Assembly: GCA_017483645.1 (NCBI GenBank)
Contig: JAFUWD010000097.1
Span: 1-32,385 of the forward strand
DNA: 32,385 nucleotides
Reading direction: 5' to 3'
Source of the DNA: Muribaculaceae bacterium
GTDB lineage: Bacteria; Bacteroidota; Bacteroidia; Bacteroidales; Muribaculaceae
The position numbers and the translations under genes were made by a program. Positions within the stretch are counted from its first letter, which is position 1, and each line of letters begins with the position of its first letter. This document shows, piece by piece, positions 24,321 through 32,385 of this stretch. The notes under the pieces were generated by a model. It did not search any database. It was not told the DNA's origin and saw only the letters and a program-made list of their open reading frames with translations.

Positions 24321-27300
24321 ATGGACGACACACCACATAATATGCTGATGATAAAAGCATCGGCCGGCTCGGGCAAGACCTACAATCTGGCTCTACGATA
24401 CATTGAACAACTGCTTTTTGACCGCCGTCATGACGGCCGACTTGAATTGCGCTCGGCCGGGCAGCGGCAGTATCATCGTCACATCCTGGCCATCACTTTC
24501 ACCAACAAGGCCACCGACGAGATGAAGCTTCGCATCATCAGGGAGTTGTACACACTGAGCCTGCCTGATGGCGGAAGTGGCTATTTGCCTTATTTCAAGC
24601 AAAACTGCACTCCCGAGGCGTTTGCCAAAATTCATGAGCATGCCGCTCAGGCACTCAACGATGTTTTGTTTGCTTACTCGGCATTCAATGTCAGCACCAT
24701 CGACTCGTTTTTCCAGACGGTGATGAGAGCCTTTGCGCGCGAGCTCGACCGTGATTACAACTACGAGGTTCAAATCGACGCGCAATATGCCATGCAAATG
24801 GCGGTGCACAACTTCTTGTTGTCGCTCGGCAACGACGCACATCGCATAGGTGGTCGTGAAAGCGAAGTCGACAAATGGGTGAAGAACTACATCGGTGAGC
24901 GGGTGAGCATGAGCGGTGACTGGGCATTCTTCAACAAAAGCAGCACGCTCGTCGGCTTTGCTAAAATCATGGAAACCGAATTGTTCCGTCAACACATGGG
25001 CGAATTGCGCGAATATCTGTCGAGTGACGACGGACATGGAGTGCGTCGTCCCACCCTGATGCGAATCGCCCGGTTTAGGAAATTGGCTCAGGATGTGTCG
25101 AAATCGTTGGCCGAGCGATATGCGGGCCTGTCGCAAGAGTTTGCCCAACTGCTCCAAAAACATGGCCTTGACACCGGGATGGTGAAAGGGAACAGCACCG
25201 CGGCGCTATATGTCAAAGAAATGAGCGTCGATAAAAAACTGAGCGAAAAGTTTCTTTCCCTCGACGGTGACGGCTTGGCCGGCTGTTTCAAGAAAGGAAC
25301 AAACCTCGGTGCGCAGGCCGTGGACGACTTGGTGGCTTTTAAGAAAACCACCGTGGGTATCTATTACTTCAGTGCTCTTTTCAACAAACTGGCCGACAAC
25401 CTCGCCCAACTGGGTCTTGTGGGACAAATTGACGAAAAACTCGAGGAATACCGCCGGGAAACAAACTCTATTCTGCTGGCCGACACCAACGACCTGATAG
25501 GAAAAGTGATTGAGGGTGGTGTTGATTTTATCTATGAGCGTGTGGGGACTTGGATTAACCACTACATGATTGATGAGTTTCAGGACACCAGCCGCAAGCA
25601 GTACGACAATTTCAAACCATTGCTGAAAGAGAGCTTGGCCAACCATCGTTTCAATCTGGTGATTGGAGATTCCAAGCAGTCGATATATCGTTTCCGAAAT
25701 GCCGACCCATCGCTCTTCAGAGAGCAGGTGCAGTCTGATTTTGCCGGCCATGTGCAGTTGGAGCCGCTCGGCACCAACTTCCGCAGTCTGGGCAATGTGG
25801 TCACGTTCAACAACAAGCTGCTGCGTGCCATCGTGGCACAATATGCCGATAGGCATGTGGTAGATACCACCTATCTCGATTCGCCGGACGACTCCTATGT
25901 GCAGCATGTGAAATCCGGCGCCGACGGCCAGGGAATGGTGCGCATCACCACCACCGACAGCCATCTTGAGCCGTTGAAAGCATCGGGCAGTGGCGAGGAA
26001 CAGAAGTATGTGCAGGTGCTCGACATGTTGCCACAATATCTGCTCAAATTGCATGAGCGCTATCAATGGGGCGAGATTGGTATTTTGGTCAACACCAATA
26101 GCGAGGGGACAGCCGTGGTGCGCTCTTTGCTTGACCATAACCGGCGGGTGAGAGAAACCCATCCTGAACTGGTTATTGATGTGGTGAGTGACGAGTCGAT
26201 GAAAATTGCCAGCGCAGCCAGTGTGCGCCGCATCGTGAGCGTGCTGCGCTTCATCGACCTCACTCAGTATGCTTCGGACGAGGAGGCTGCCGATGATGAA
26301 GAGTCAAAGGAATCTCATGATGACGATGCCATGCGCCGGCGAATGATGAGAAACCGCCTCAAGGAGCAACGCAAGCACAGCGTGATGGGCAACTTTGTGG
26401 ATGCCTTGGCGGCCGAGGATGAGGTGTCGGCCGAAAGGGCGGGCGAGCTGTTGCAACGCTGCTTTGACGACGAGGCGCAGTTTGCGCAAAAATCAAGCGA
26501 GGAGCAACAAGAGCGCTACGCCGCTTTGCTTAAAGAAATTCTTCCCGACGCAAGAACCGAACTGCTGAACCTGGTGAATGTGGTTGAGAAAATCATCGCA
26601 CGCTATCTGCTCGCCGACACCATGCCCGAAACAGCCTATATCCTCGCTTTCCAAGATGTGGTGGCCGATTTCGCAAGGAAGAACAACGGCGGCACCGTGC
26701 GCGAGTTTCTGCGGTTTTGGGACACCAAGGGGGCTTCCATCACTGTGGGGGCCGCGGCCAATGAGAATGCCATCCGCGTGATGACCATCCACAAGGCCAA
26801 GGGACTGGAGTTTTGGTGCCAGGTGGTGCCATTTGTCAACTGGGCCATTGAAGACACTGAGCGGAAGGGGGAATATTGGATTGAAAAAGGTGATTTTCTG
26901 AAGGGGTGTGCCGATGTGTTCAGTCAACTTCAGGATGGTGATGAACACGATATCGAGGATATTGTTCCACCCCTGCTGCCGGTCGACAAATCCACGGCAC
27001 TCAAGCTCAGGATGCATTGTGGGCGCTTCAAGGAATTTATGGATAGGCAGCTCGATGAAACCTTGCTCGACAATATCAACAAAACCTATGTGGCGCTCAC
27101 CCGGCCGCGAATGGAGATGCACCTGTTTCTTTATTCCGATTCCAAGGATTCGGCGGGTGCGTTGCTGGCCCGTGCCATGGCGCAGGTCGAGGGCTTGCGC
27201 CCCATGTCTTCCGACAAGGTTCCCCTGTTGCAGGCCGATGACCCGCAAACGCAAAAGAATCTTGAAGAAAATGGCGCTACGGGTTGGTGGCAATATGGTG

Positions 27301-27893
27301 AGGAACCCACAATAGGCTTGATTGAAGAAGAAAGGAAGAATGAGCGCAAGGGTGCATCGAAGACCAGCACTGTGCCCATGAAGCGGTATGATGTGGAGCC
27401 TGCCACTGGCAGGGTACAAGTTAGACTCGACAAAGAAGTGGAAGACGTGCGCGACCGTGGTAATCGGCTGCATCGCTTGCTCAGCTTGCTGCGTGATGAA
27501 AACGATGTGGAGTATGCCGTGCGTTACGCACAAGGCAAGGGACTTGCCGCCCCCGGCGATGCTGTGCTGACGCCCGACGAAGTTCAGACGCTGCTCACCG
27601 ACATGATGAAGGAAGCCGCCCCATTGGGATGGTTTGATGCTCAAAACAAGGTTTTTAACGAGCAATCGCTGGCCATCCGTGGCCGACAGGGAGCGGAAAT
27701 CAGACGCCCCGACAGGGTGGTGCAGCGTCCCGATGGCTCATTGGTGGTGGTAGACTATAAGTTTGGTGCGCCCGAAGACAGTTATACTGCGCAGGTGAAA
27801 GGTTATGTCAGCGCGCTGCATGTTGCCACCGGCCAGCCCGTGACAGGCTTCCTGTGGTACCCTCTGCGCCACAAAATCGAGCAGGTGGTCTGA
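24321..27893 (+). CDS. UvrD/RecB-family helicase-nuclease (AddA-like)
   Basis: This 1190-residue protein is an SF1A helicase fused to a RecB-type nuclease, as in AddA, which processes double-strand ends for recombination. In order: Walker A ASAGSGKT (13-20), motif Ia LAITFTNKATDEMK, motif II with Asp418-Glu419 (MIDEFQDTSRKQ), motif III VIGDSKQSIYRFR, motif V VMTIHKAKGLEF (near 821), motif VI YVALTRPR (near 923), and a PD-(D/E)xK nuclease with Asp1131 (RRPDRVV) and Asp1145-x-Lys1147 (VDYKFG). An acidic linker (about 650-670) interrupts the helicase. An in-frame TTG at 24300 is possible but the ATG fits better. No AddB-like partner is in the window. Confidence 0.92.
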   Translation: MDDTPHNMLMIKASAGSGKTYNLALRYIEQLLFDRRHDGRLELRSAGQRQYHRHILAITFTNKATDEMKLRIIRELYTLSLPDGGSGYLPYFKQNCTPEAFAKIHEHAAQALNDVLFAYSAFNVSTIDSFFQTVMRAFARELDRDYNYEVQIDAQYAMQMAVHNFLLSLGNDAHRIGGRESEVDKWVKNYIGERVSMSGDWAFFNKSSTLVGFAKIMETELFRQHMGELREYLSSDDGHGVRRPTLMRIARFRKLAQDVSKSLAERYAGLSQEFAQLLQKHGLDTGMVKGNSTAALYVKEMSVDKKLSEKFLSLDGDGLAGCFKKGTNLGAQAVDDLVAFKKTTVGIYYFSALFNKLADNLAQLGLVGQIDEKLEEYRRETNSILLADTNDLIGKVIEGGVDFIYERVGTWINHYMIDEFQDTSRKQYDNFKPLLKESLANHRFNLVIGDSKQSIYRFRNADPSLFREQVQSDFAGHVQLEPLGTNFRSLGNVVTFNNKLLRAIVAQYADRHVVDTTYLDSPDDSYVQHVKSGADGQGMVRITTTDSHLEPLKASGSGEEQKYVQVLDMLPQYLLKLHERYQWGEIGILVNTNSEGTAVVRSLLDHNRRVRETHPELVIDVVSDESMKIASAASVRRIVSVLRFIDLTQYASDEEAADDEESKESHDDDAMRRRMMRNRLKEQRKHSVMGNFVDALAAEDEVSAERAGELLQRCFDDEAQFAQKSSEEQQERYAALLKEILPDARTELLNLVNVVEKIIARYLLADTMPETAYILAFQDVVADFARKNNGGTVREFLRFWDTKGASITVGAAANENAIRVMTIHKAKGLEFWCQVVPFVNWAIEDTERKGEYWIEKGDFLKGCADVFSQLQDGDEHDIEDIVPPLLPVDKSTALKLRMHCGRFKEFMDRQLDETLLDNINKTYVALTRPRMEMHLFLYSDSKDSAGALLARAMAQVEGLRPMSSDKVPLLQADDPQTQKNLEENGATGWWQYGEEPTIGLIEEERKNERKGASKTSTVPMKRYDVEPATGRVQVRLDKEVEDVRDRGNRLHRLLSLLRDENDVEYAVRYAQGKGLAAPGDAVLTPDEVQTLLTDMMKEAAPLGWFDAQNKVFNEQSLAIRGRQGAEIRRPDRVVQRPDGSLVVVDYKFGAPEDSYTAQVKGYVSALHVATGQPVTGFLWYPLRHKIEQVV

Positions 27894-27969
27894 CCCGCAG
27901 ACGCCAATTTCTCATGTGCCACTTGCTCATCGGCCATCAAATAATTGACTATGTTATTGAAATTCAATC

Positions 27970-28752
27970 ATGATGCAGCCCGTACTTCATCAATATGACT
28001 TGGGGCCTGGAGTGAAAGCTTTCAGTTCCACACGTCACGGAGGGGTGGGGACGGGAAACTATGCTTCGTTTAACATCAACTATTATTGTGGCGACAATGA
28101 CGCCGACGTCGTAGCCAACCGCGAGTTATTGTGCCAGATGCTTGGTATTGACGAATGGCATTTGGTGTATCCTCATCAGGTACATGGTGATGTGGTGGGA
28201 GTCATCGACAGCCAGTGGATGGAGTCGCTCAGTCCAATTGAGAAGAGAATCAGTCTTGATGGCGTCGACGCCGTGATGACCAACCTTAGTGGGGTATGCA
28301 TAGGCGTCGGCACAGCCGACTGTATTCCCATACTGCTCTACGACGCCGCGCACCATGCCAGCTGTGCCGTGCACGCGGGATGGAGAGGCACTGTGAAACG
28401 AATAGCGCAAAAGGCGGTCGAGGCGATGGCGGGTCACTATGGTTCTGACGCCATGAAACTTAGGGCGGTCATTGGCCCGGGTATATCGCTCCAAGCTTTC
28501 GAGGTGGGCGATGAGGTCTACCAGGAGTTCGAAAAGGCTCATTTCGACATGGCTCGCATAGCACGCAGATATCGGAAATGGCACATCGACTTGTGGGAGT
28601 GTAATCGGCTGCAACTCGTTGATGTTGGTATTCCCCAAGCCTGCATCCAGATAGCGGGTATCTGCACCTACGAGCAGCACGACGATTTCTTTTCGGCACG
28701 GCGCTTGGGCATTCATTCCGGACGTATCTTCTCGGGAATCATGATGGAGTGA
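27970..28752 (+). CDS. pgeF: Peptidoglycan editing factor PgeF (laccase-domain, YfiH/YlmD family)
   Basis: This 260-residue cytoplasmic enzyme belongs to the family once called polyphenol oxidase. Its E. coli member hydrolyses misbuilt UDP-MurNAc-L-Ser so that peptidoglycan keeps L-Ala first; purine nucleoside phosphorylase activity is also reported for the family. The zinc ligands are visible: His72 (HQVHG), Cys118 (TADCIPILLYD) and His135 (VHAGWRGT). The blocks GPGIS and DLWECNRLQL also match. Length is normal. Two adjacent ATG codons begin the frame and either could be used. It follows the helicase-nuclease gene by 77 bases, with no clear promoter between. Confidence 0.95.
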   Translation: MMQPVLHQYDLGPGVKAFSSTRHGGVGTGNYASFNINYYCGDNDADVVANRELLCQMLGIDEWHLVYPHQVHGDVVGVIDSQWMESLSPIEKRISLDGVDAVMTNLSGVCIGVGTADCIPILLYDAAHHASCAVHAGWRGTVKRIAQKAVEAMAGHYGSDAMKLRAVIGPGISLQAFEVGDEVYQEFEKAHFDMARIARRYRKWHIDLWECNRLQLVDVGIPQACIQIAGICTYEQHDDFFSARRLGIHSGRIFSGIMME

Positions 28753-28773
28753 TTCTAAGTGAGGTGTCATATA

Positions 28774-28870
28774 TTTTGCGCTCGCTTATTCGTAACGTTG
28801 GCATTCGCCGAAGTTACTCTCGCTCGGCAAAACTCAAATAAATTTGGTTTTGCGCTCGCTTATTCGTAAC
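28774..28870 (+). repeat. 23-base direct repeat around a hairpin, upstream of a secreted-protein gene
   Basis: TTTTGCGCTCGCTTATTCGTAAC is present exactly at 28774-28796 and 28848-28870. Between the copies, 28792-28817 can fold into a hairpin (GTAAC/GTTAC arms, GGC/GCC inner stem, ATTC loop). The second copy carries the -7 box TAACTTTG, and the first carries TAACGTTG, one base off. It looks like a recurring promoter-type intergenic element. Confidence 0.7.
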
Positions 28871-28874
28871 TTTG
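28843..28874 (+). promoter_or_regulatory. Promoter of the secreted-protein gene, probably also argS
   Basis: TTTG (28843-28846), 20 bases, TAACTTTG (28867-28874): a full match to the Bacteroidetes consensus. The transcript would start near 28879, about 37 bases before the ATG at 28916. Confidence 0.65.
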
Positions 28875-28915
28875 CCGTTTCAGAGAGGGTTGTTTGACTT
28901 TTTAGCGAATCGAAA

Positions 28916-29551
28916 ATGAAAAATTCTCTTTTCATATTGCTACTGCTGACTGCGGCGACGGTTTATGCGCAAAATGCGGCATCACAGGACTATAGTTTGG
29001 AAACTTTGGCCTCTTGGAACAATATTGAGGCGAAAGGCGACCTGAACAAGGACGGTATCAACGACTGGGTGATGATTTCCCATCCGCCTTATAAGATGAA
29101 AGACGAAGATGGCGATGAATACAGCCAGCCTGTTCTTACTATTTGCTGGGGAAACGGTGACGGCAGTTTTACGATTTTCCGACAATACCGCGACGTGATG
29201 CCTGTCAGCTATGGCGACGACGTGGTGCTTGAGTGGACGGTGGACATCACCCCTCGCGGGGTGCTCAACATCGGGGTGTCGAGTTTTGCCACTGCAGGCA
29301 GCTGGGAAACGTGGCAAGAGACCAATGTGCTGCGTTATCAGAATGGCGATTTTTTCTTGATTGGCAAGGAAGAAAGCAGCTTGATGCGCAATACGGGCAA
29401 AAAAGTAGACACCAGCACCAACTATCTCACCGGCAAGCGTTGCACGACAACCGGCAACGAGTTTGACCGCTCGGTGACCCCCCGAAGCGTTTGGACGCGC
29501 TTGCCCAAGGGCGACCTCAAGAAGCTGGGAACCTGGCAACTGGGGCAATAA
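28916..29551 (+). CDS. Secreted protein of unknown function with a calcium-loop motif
   Basis: The 211-residue product begins with a signal peptide (LFILLLLTAATVYA). Residues 42-50 read D-L-N-K-D-G-I-N-D, a calcium-binding-loop pattern as in FG-GAP/VCBS repeats, followed by WVMIS. The rest (LTICWGNGDGSFTIFRQY, WTVDITPRGVLNIGVSSFA, TNVLRYQNGDFFLIGKEES) looks like one or two propeller-type blades. It is similar in style to the secreted protein at 1293-1838 but no clear homology is visible. It lies 49 bases before argS and may share its transcript. No enzymatic motif is seen. Confidence 0.75.
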   Translation: MKNSLFILLLLTAATVYAQNAASQDYSLETLASWNNIEAKGDLNKDGINDWVMISHPPYKMKDEDGDEYSQPVLTICWGNGDGSFTIFRQYRDVMPVSYGDDVVLEWTVDITPRGVLNIGVSSFATAGSWETWQETNVLRYQNGDFFLIGKEESSLMRNTGKKVDTSTNYLTGKRCTTTGNEFDRSVTPRSVWTRLPKGDLKKLGTWQLGQ

Positions 29552-29600
29552 GAAAGGACACAATTCAGCTTATTCACAAAACCGATTAAAACCATACATT

Positions 29601-31388
29601 ATGTCGATTGACAACATTCTTTCGCAGGCAACCGCCGAGGCCGTCAAGGCTCTGTATGGCGTGGATTTTCCTGCCAGTCAAATAGTTCCGCAGACCACTA
29701 AAAAGGAGTTTGAGGGAAATGAGACCATTGTGGTGTTCCCGTTTCTCAAGGCATCGCACAAGGCTCCCGACGCCACAGCCCAGGAGATAGGCGATTACTT
29801 GGTGGCACACCAGCCCGCTGTGGAAAAGTTTAACGTCATCAAGGGCTTTTTGAACATCACTATCAAGCCCACCTACTGGACAGGTGTGCTGCAACACATT
29901 GCCTCGCAGCCACATTACGGCATCGTGGAGCCCGGTGAGGACAGTCCGCTGGTGATGATAGAGTACTCCTCGCCTAACACCAACAAGCCGCTGCATTTGG
30001 GTCATGTGCGCAACAATCTGCTGGGATATAGCTTGGCGTGCATCATGCAGGCCAATGGCAATCGCGTGGTAAAAACCAATATCGTGAACGACCGCGGCAT
30101 CCACATCTGCAAGTCGATGCTCGCGTGGCTCAAATGGGGTGACGGCATTACTCCTGAGAAAGCCGGCAAGAAGGGCGACCACCTGATTGGCGACTTCTAT
30201 GTGGAGTTCGACAAGCATTACAAGGCCGAGGTGGCGCAGCTCATGGCTGATGAGGGACTATCCAAGGAAGAAGCCGAAAAAGCCAGCCCGCTCATGCAGG
30301 AAGCCCACGACATGCTCCGCCGCTGGGAGGATGGCGACGAGCAGGTGCGCTCGCTGTGGCGCACAATGAACGAATGGGTGTATGCCGGCTTCGACGAGAC
30401 CTATAAGCGCCTGGGTGTGGATTTTGATAAAATCTATTACGAGAGCAACACCTACCTTGAGGGCAAGGGAAAAGTGCTCGAAGGCTTGGAGAAAGGTTTG
30501 TTCTATCGCAAGGACGATGGTAGCGTTTGGGCCGACCTCACGCCGGATGGACTCGACCACACGTTGCTGCTGCGCAGCGACGGCACATCGGTCTATCTGA
30601 CACAGGATATCGGCACCGCTAAACTGCGCTATCAGGACTATCCCATTGACAAGATGATTTATGTGGTGGGCAATGAGCAGAATTATCACTTCCAGGTGTT
30701 GTCGCTCCTGCTCGACAAATTAGGCTTCAAGTGGGGCAAGGACCTGATTCATTTCTCTTATGGTATGGTGGAACTGCCCAACGGCAAGATGAAATCGCGC
30801 GAGGGAACAGTGGTTGACGCCGACGACCTGATGGACGAGATGATTGACACCGCCCGTCGCATGAGCAATGAGCCGGGGCGCTTGCAAGGTGTAGCCGAGG
30901 AGGAGCGTGAAGACGTGCTGCGAATGATTGGTCTGGGCGCTTTGAAATACTTCATCCTCAAGGTCGACCCGCGCAAGAACATGACGTTCAACCCTCAGGA
31001 GTCCATCGACTTCAATGGCAATACCGGCCCTTTCATCCAGTACACCTATGCGCGCATTCAGTCGCTTCTGCGTAAGGCAACTGATGATGTGCAGGCCTTC
31101 GACATTAACTCCGTGGAGCCTAACGACAAAGAAACCGCCCTGATTCAGCGCCTGGCCGACTTTGCCGCCGCGGTGACTGAGGCCGGTCGCAGCTACAGCC
31201 CTGCCTTGATAGCCAACTACGTCTACGACTTGGCAAAGGAATACAACCAGTTCTATCACGACTACAGCATCCTGCGCGAGGAGGACTCCGCACGGCGGGT
31301 GTTCCGGTTGAAGTTGTCGGCCACGGTGGCCACCATCATCGGGCAGGCCATGTCGCTGCTGGGCATCGAGATGCCCCAGCGCATGTGA
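29601..31388 (+). CDS. argS: Arginyl-tRNA synthetase
   Basis: This 595-residue class I synthetase charges tRNA-Arg. The N-terminal additional domain (1-110) is followed by the HIGH-type motif HLGH (132-135) in SSPNTNKPLHLGHVRNN and by the KMSKS-type motif KMKSR (396-400) in ELPNGKMKSREGTVV. The C-terminal anticodon-binding DALR domain begins near GPFIQYTYARIQS and ends with AMSLLGIEMPQRM, as usual. Length is normal for Bacteroidetes. It follows a secreted-protein gene by 49 bases and precedes the Bax-inhibitor-1 gene by 52, so a three-gene transcript is possible. Confidence 0.97.
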   Translation: MSIDNILSQATAEAVKALYGVDFPASQIVPQTTKKEFEGNETIVVFPFLKASHKAPDATAQEIGDYLVAHQPAVEKFNVIKGFLNITIKPTYWTGVLQHIASQPHYGIVEPGEDSPLVMIEYSSPNTNKPLHLGHVRNNLLGYSLACIMQANGNRVVKTNIVNDRGIHICKSMLAWLKWGDGITPEKAGKKGDHLIGDFYVEFDKHYKAEVAQLMADEGLSKEEAEKASPLMQEAHDMLRRWEDGDEQVRSLWRTMNEWVYAGFDETYKRLGVDFDKIYYESNTYLEGKGKVLEGLEKGLFYRKDDGSVWADLTPDGLDHTLLLRSDGTSVYLTQDIGTAKLRYQDYPIDKMIYVVGNEQNYHFQVLSLLLDKLGFKWGKDLIHFSYGMVELPNGKMKSREGTVVDADDLMDEMIDTARRMSNEPGRLQGVAEEEREDVLRMIGLGALKYFILKVDPRKNMTFNPQESIDFNGNTGPFIQYTYARIQSLLRKATDDVQAFDINSVEPNDKETALIQRLADFAAAVTEAGRSYSPALIANYVYDLAKEYNQFYHDYSILREEDSARRVFRLKLSATVATIIGQAMSLLGIEMPQRM

Positions 31389-31440
31389 TTTGGCATGGTT
31401 TTTGCAAAGAATCATCACAGTTATCATAAAAATTACAACA

Positions 31441-32172
31441 ATGAACAGTTACAACGATTTCAATCAGAATGCCGGATATAGCAGCGTGGCACAGCTTGAG
31501 AGTGAAATGTCGCTCCAGGCCTATGTGGCTCGCGTGATGCGCGGTGTATATTTCAAGATGTTCCTGGGACTGCTGGTCACTGCGGCAGCGTCGTTCTTCA
31601 CATTAGGCAGCGAGTCGTTCCTGGCACTGGTCTATGGCAACAAGGCCGTGTTCTTCGGCATCATCATCGCCGAGTTGGCCCTCGTGTTCGGTCTGAGTGC
31701 CGCTATCAACAAGTTGAGCACAGGCATGGCCACTTTGCTGTTTTTCCTTTATTCGGCACTGAATGGTGTGACCCTGAGCTACATCTTCGCAATTTATTCC
31801 CCTCAATCCATCTTCCTCACTTTCTGCATCACTGCGGGTACCTTCGGGGCAATGAGTGTCTATGGATATTTCACCAAGCAAGACCTCACCAAAATAGGTT
31901 CCTTCTTGATAATGGCTTTGTTGGGGCTTATTGTGTGTGCCGTGGTCAATATTTTTCTGGCCAGCAGCGCGCTCGACTGGCTGATAAGCATTGCCGGTGT
32001 GGCGATTTTCGTGGGACTTACGGCATGGGATACGCAGAAAATCAAACAAATGGCTGCCATGACCGACACCACCAATGCCGGAAAAGTGGCCACGCTGGGC
32101 GCCTTGTCGCTCTATCTTGACTTTGTGAACCTGTTTATTCACCTGCTGCGCATCTTTGGTTCGCGTGATTAA
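31441..32172 (+). CDS. Bax inhibitor-1/YccA family membrane protein
   Basis: From the ATG at 31441 the product is 243 residues. A soluble N-terminus (MNSYNDFNQNAGYSSVAQLE) is followed by seven predicted helices, among them FKMFLGLLVTAAASFFTL, AVFFGIIIAELALVFGL, MATLLFFLYSALNGVTLSYIF, FLTFCITAGTFGAMSVYGY and FLIMALLGLIVCAVVNIFL. The C-terminal blocks GLTAWDTQKIKQM and LYLDFVNLFIHLLRIFG are hallmarks of the BI-1 family (YccA, YetJ), inner-membrane proteins linked to FtsH control or pH-gated calcium leak. A TTG-started extension from 31390 was rejected. A strong terminator follows. Confidence 0.93.
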   Translation: MNSYNDFNQNAGYSSVAQLESEMSLQAYVARVMRGVYFKMFLGLLVTAAASFFTLGSESFLALVYGNKAVFFGIIIAELALVFGLSAAINKLSTGMATLLFFLYSALNGVTLSYIFAIYSPQSIFLTFCITAGTFGAMSVYGYFTKQDLTKIGSFLIMALLGLIVCAVVNIFLASSALDWLISIAGVAIFVGLTAWDTQKIKQMAAMTDTTNAGKVATLGALSLYLDFVNLFIHLLRIFGSRD

Positions 32173-32207
32173 ACCGATTGATTTCTAATAGCTTGCAAAA
32201 TTAAAAT

Positions 32208-32247
32208 AAAACGGCGCCGATGGCTCTGCCACCGGCGCCGTTTTGTT
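32208..32247 (+). terminator. Strong rho-independent terminator after the BI-1 gene
   Basis: AAAACGGCGCCG (32208-32219) pairs perfectly with CGGCGCCGTTTT (32233-32244); an upper stem TGGC/GCCA extends it past one mismatch. The T-tract is followed at once by the intron-like sequence. Confidence 0.8.
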
Positions 32248-32248
32248 G

Positions 32249-32385
32249 GTATGACGGGCATGTTATACATCTGTGGTGAAAGTCCACCCGGGGCGTAGTC
32301 ACCGACGAACCCTATAGCGACTTGCAAGTTTCAAGCGGTGACGCTTGGGAGAGAAGAAGCAATAGCGAAATCGTGGCTTGACGAA
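32249..32385 (+). mobile_element. Probable 5' end of a group II intron, cut by the window edge
   Basis: From about 32249 (GTATG, close to the intron 5' consensus GTGYG) the sequence no longer looks like intergenic or coding DNA but like the domain I of a group II ribozyme. GTGG (32273-32276) pairs with CCAC (32284-32287) around TGAAAGT, the GTGAAAGTCC-type segment common in such introns. GTCACC (32298-32303) pairs with GGTGAC (32337-32342), with GCG/CGC-type pairs below a bulge. A later stretch, AGCGAAATCGTGGCTTGACGAA, also fits in style. The reverse transcriptase gene would lie beyond the window. Insertion directly after a terminator T-tract is how class C introns usually land. Exact boundary and class are uncertain. 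Confidence 0.55.

Noticed and set aside
25206-27665. Long minus-strand frames (318 and 390 residues) opposite the helicase-nuclease
   Set aside because: Both lie inside a gene with all helicase motifs in order; they are composition shadows.
32249-32385. RNase P RNA or tmRNA as an explanation for the structured end of the window
   Set aside because: The segment TGAAAGTCC recalls the RNase P core GAGGAAAGTCC, but the flanking sequence does not follow the RNase P order, and no tRNA-like or tag-coding part of tmRNA is seen.

Overview
The window looks like a chromosomal segment of a gut-type member of Bacteroidales. The evidence is a type IX secretion system (T9SS) sortase PorU, recurrent -7 boxes of the form TAnnTTTG (some with a TTG or TTTG about 19-20 bases upstream), start codons without Shine-Dalgarno sequences, and gene types such as Rex, PgeF and PepSY-like proteins with Bacteroidetes-style signal sequences. 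The family Muribaculaceae is a guess from overall feel and is not proven here.

Left part, minus strand (1-18507). A partial, very GC-rich lipoprotein gene lies at the edge (1-248). Next come the ribosomal protein pair rplU-rpmA with its own promoter and tandem terminators. Then comes the main point of interest: a long minus-strand gene train running porU (17098-13658), rex, a short FAH-fold gene, three tandem paralogues of about 1150 residues of a C25 (gingipain/PorU-like) cysteine peptidase, and a small secreted protein with a calcium-loop-like motif. All four C25 proteins keep the His...Cys pair exactly 34 residues apart. The three tandem copies carry a Cys-Cys-Asp active-site block instead of the Thr-Cys-Glu block of PorU, and their C-terminal tail differs from PorU's. 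The FAH-fold protein between rex and the array appears to have lost its metal-binding acidic residues. A secreted CE7-type acetyl esterase lies upstream of porU.

Middle part (18600-24290). A plus-strand pair of PepSY-like periplasmic or surface proteins converges, across a strong bidirectional terminator, on a minus-strand secreted propeller-like protein. Then follow thymidine kinase, a small four-helix membrane protein of the phage-holin-4/YvlD type, a YitT-type membrane protein overlapping a small outer-membrane barrel gene, a 55-residue 2[4Fe-4S] ferredoxin gene on the minus strand, and a SUI1/YciH-like gene on the plus strand.

Right part, plus strand (24300-32385). This holds an AddA/RecB-like helicase-nuclease of 1190 residues with no AddB-like partner in view, the peptidoglycan-editing factor PgeF, an unusual promoter-bearing direct repeat, a secreted protein of unknown function, argS, and a Bax-inhibitor-1 family membrane protein ended by a strong terminator. 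Directly after that terminator the sequence takes on the look of the 5' part of a group II intron, cut by the window end.

No tRNA, rRNA or CRISPR array was seen. All family assignments are from reading the sequence; no database search was possible.
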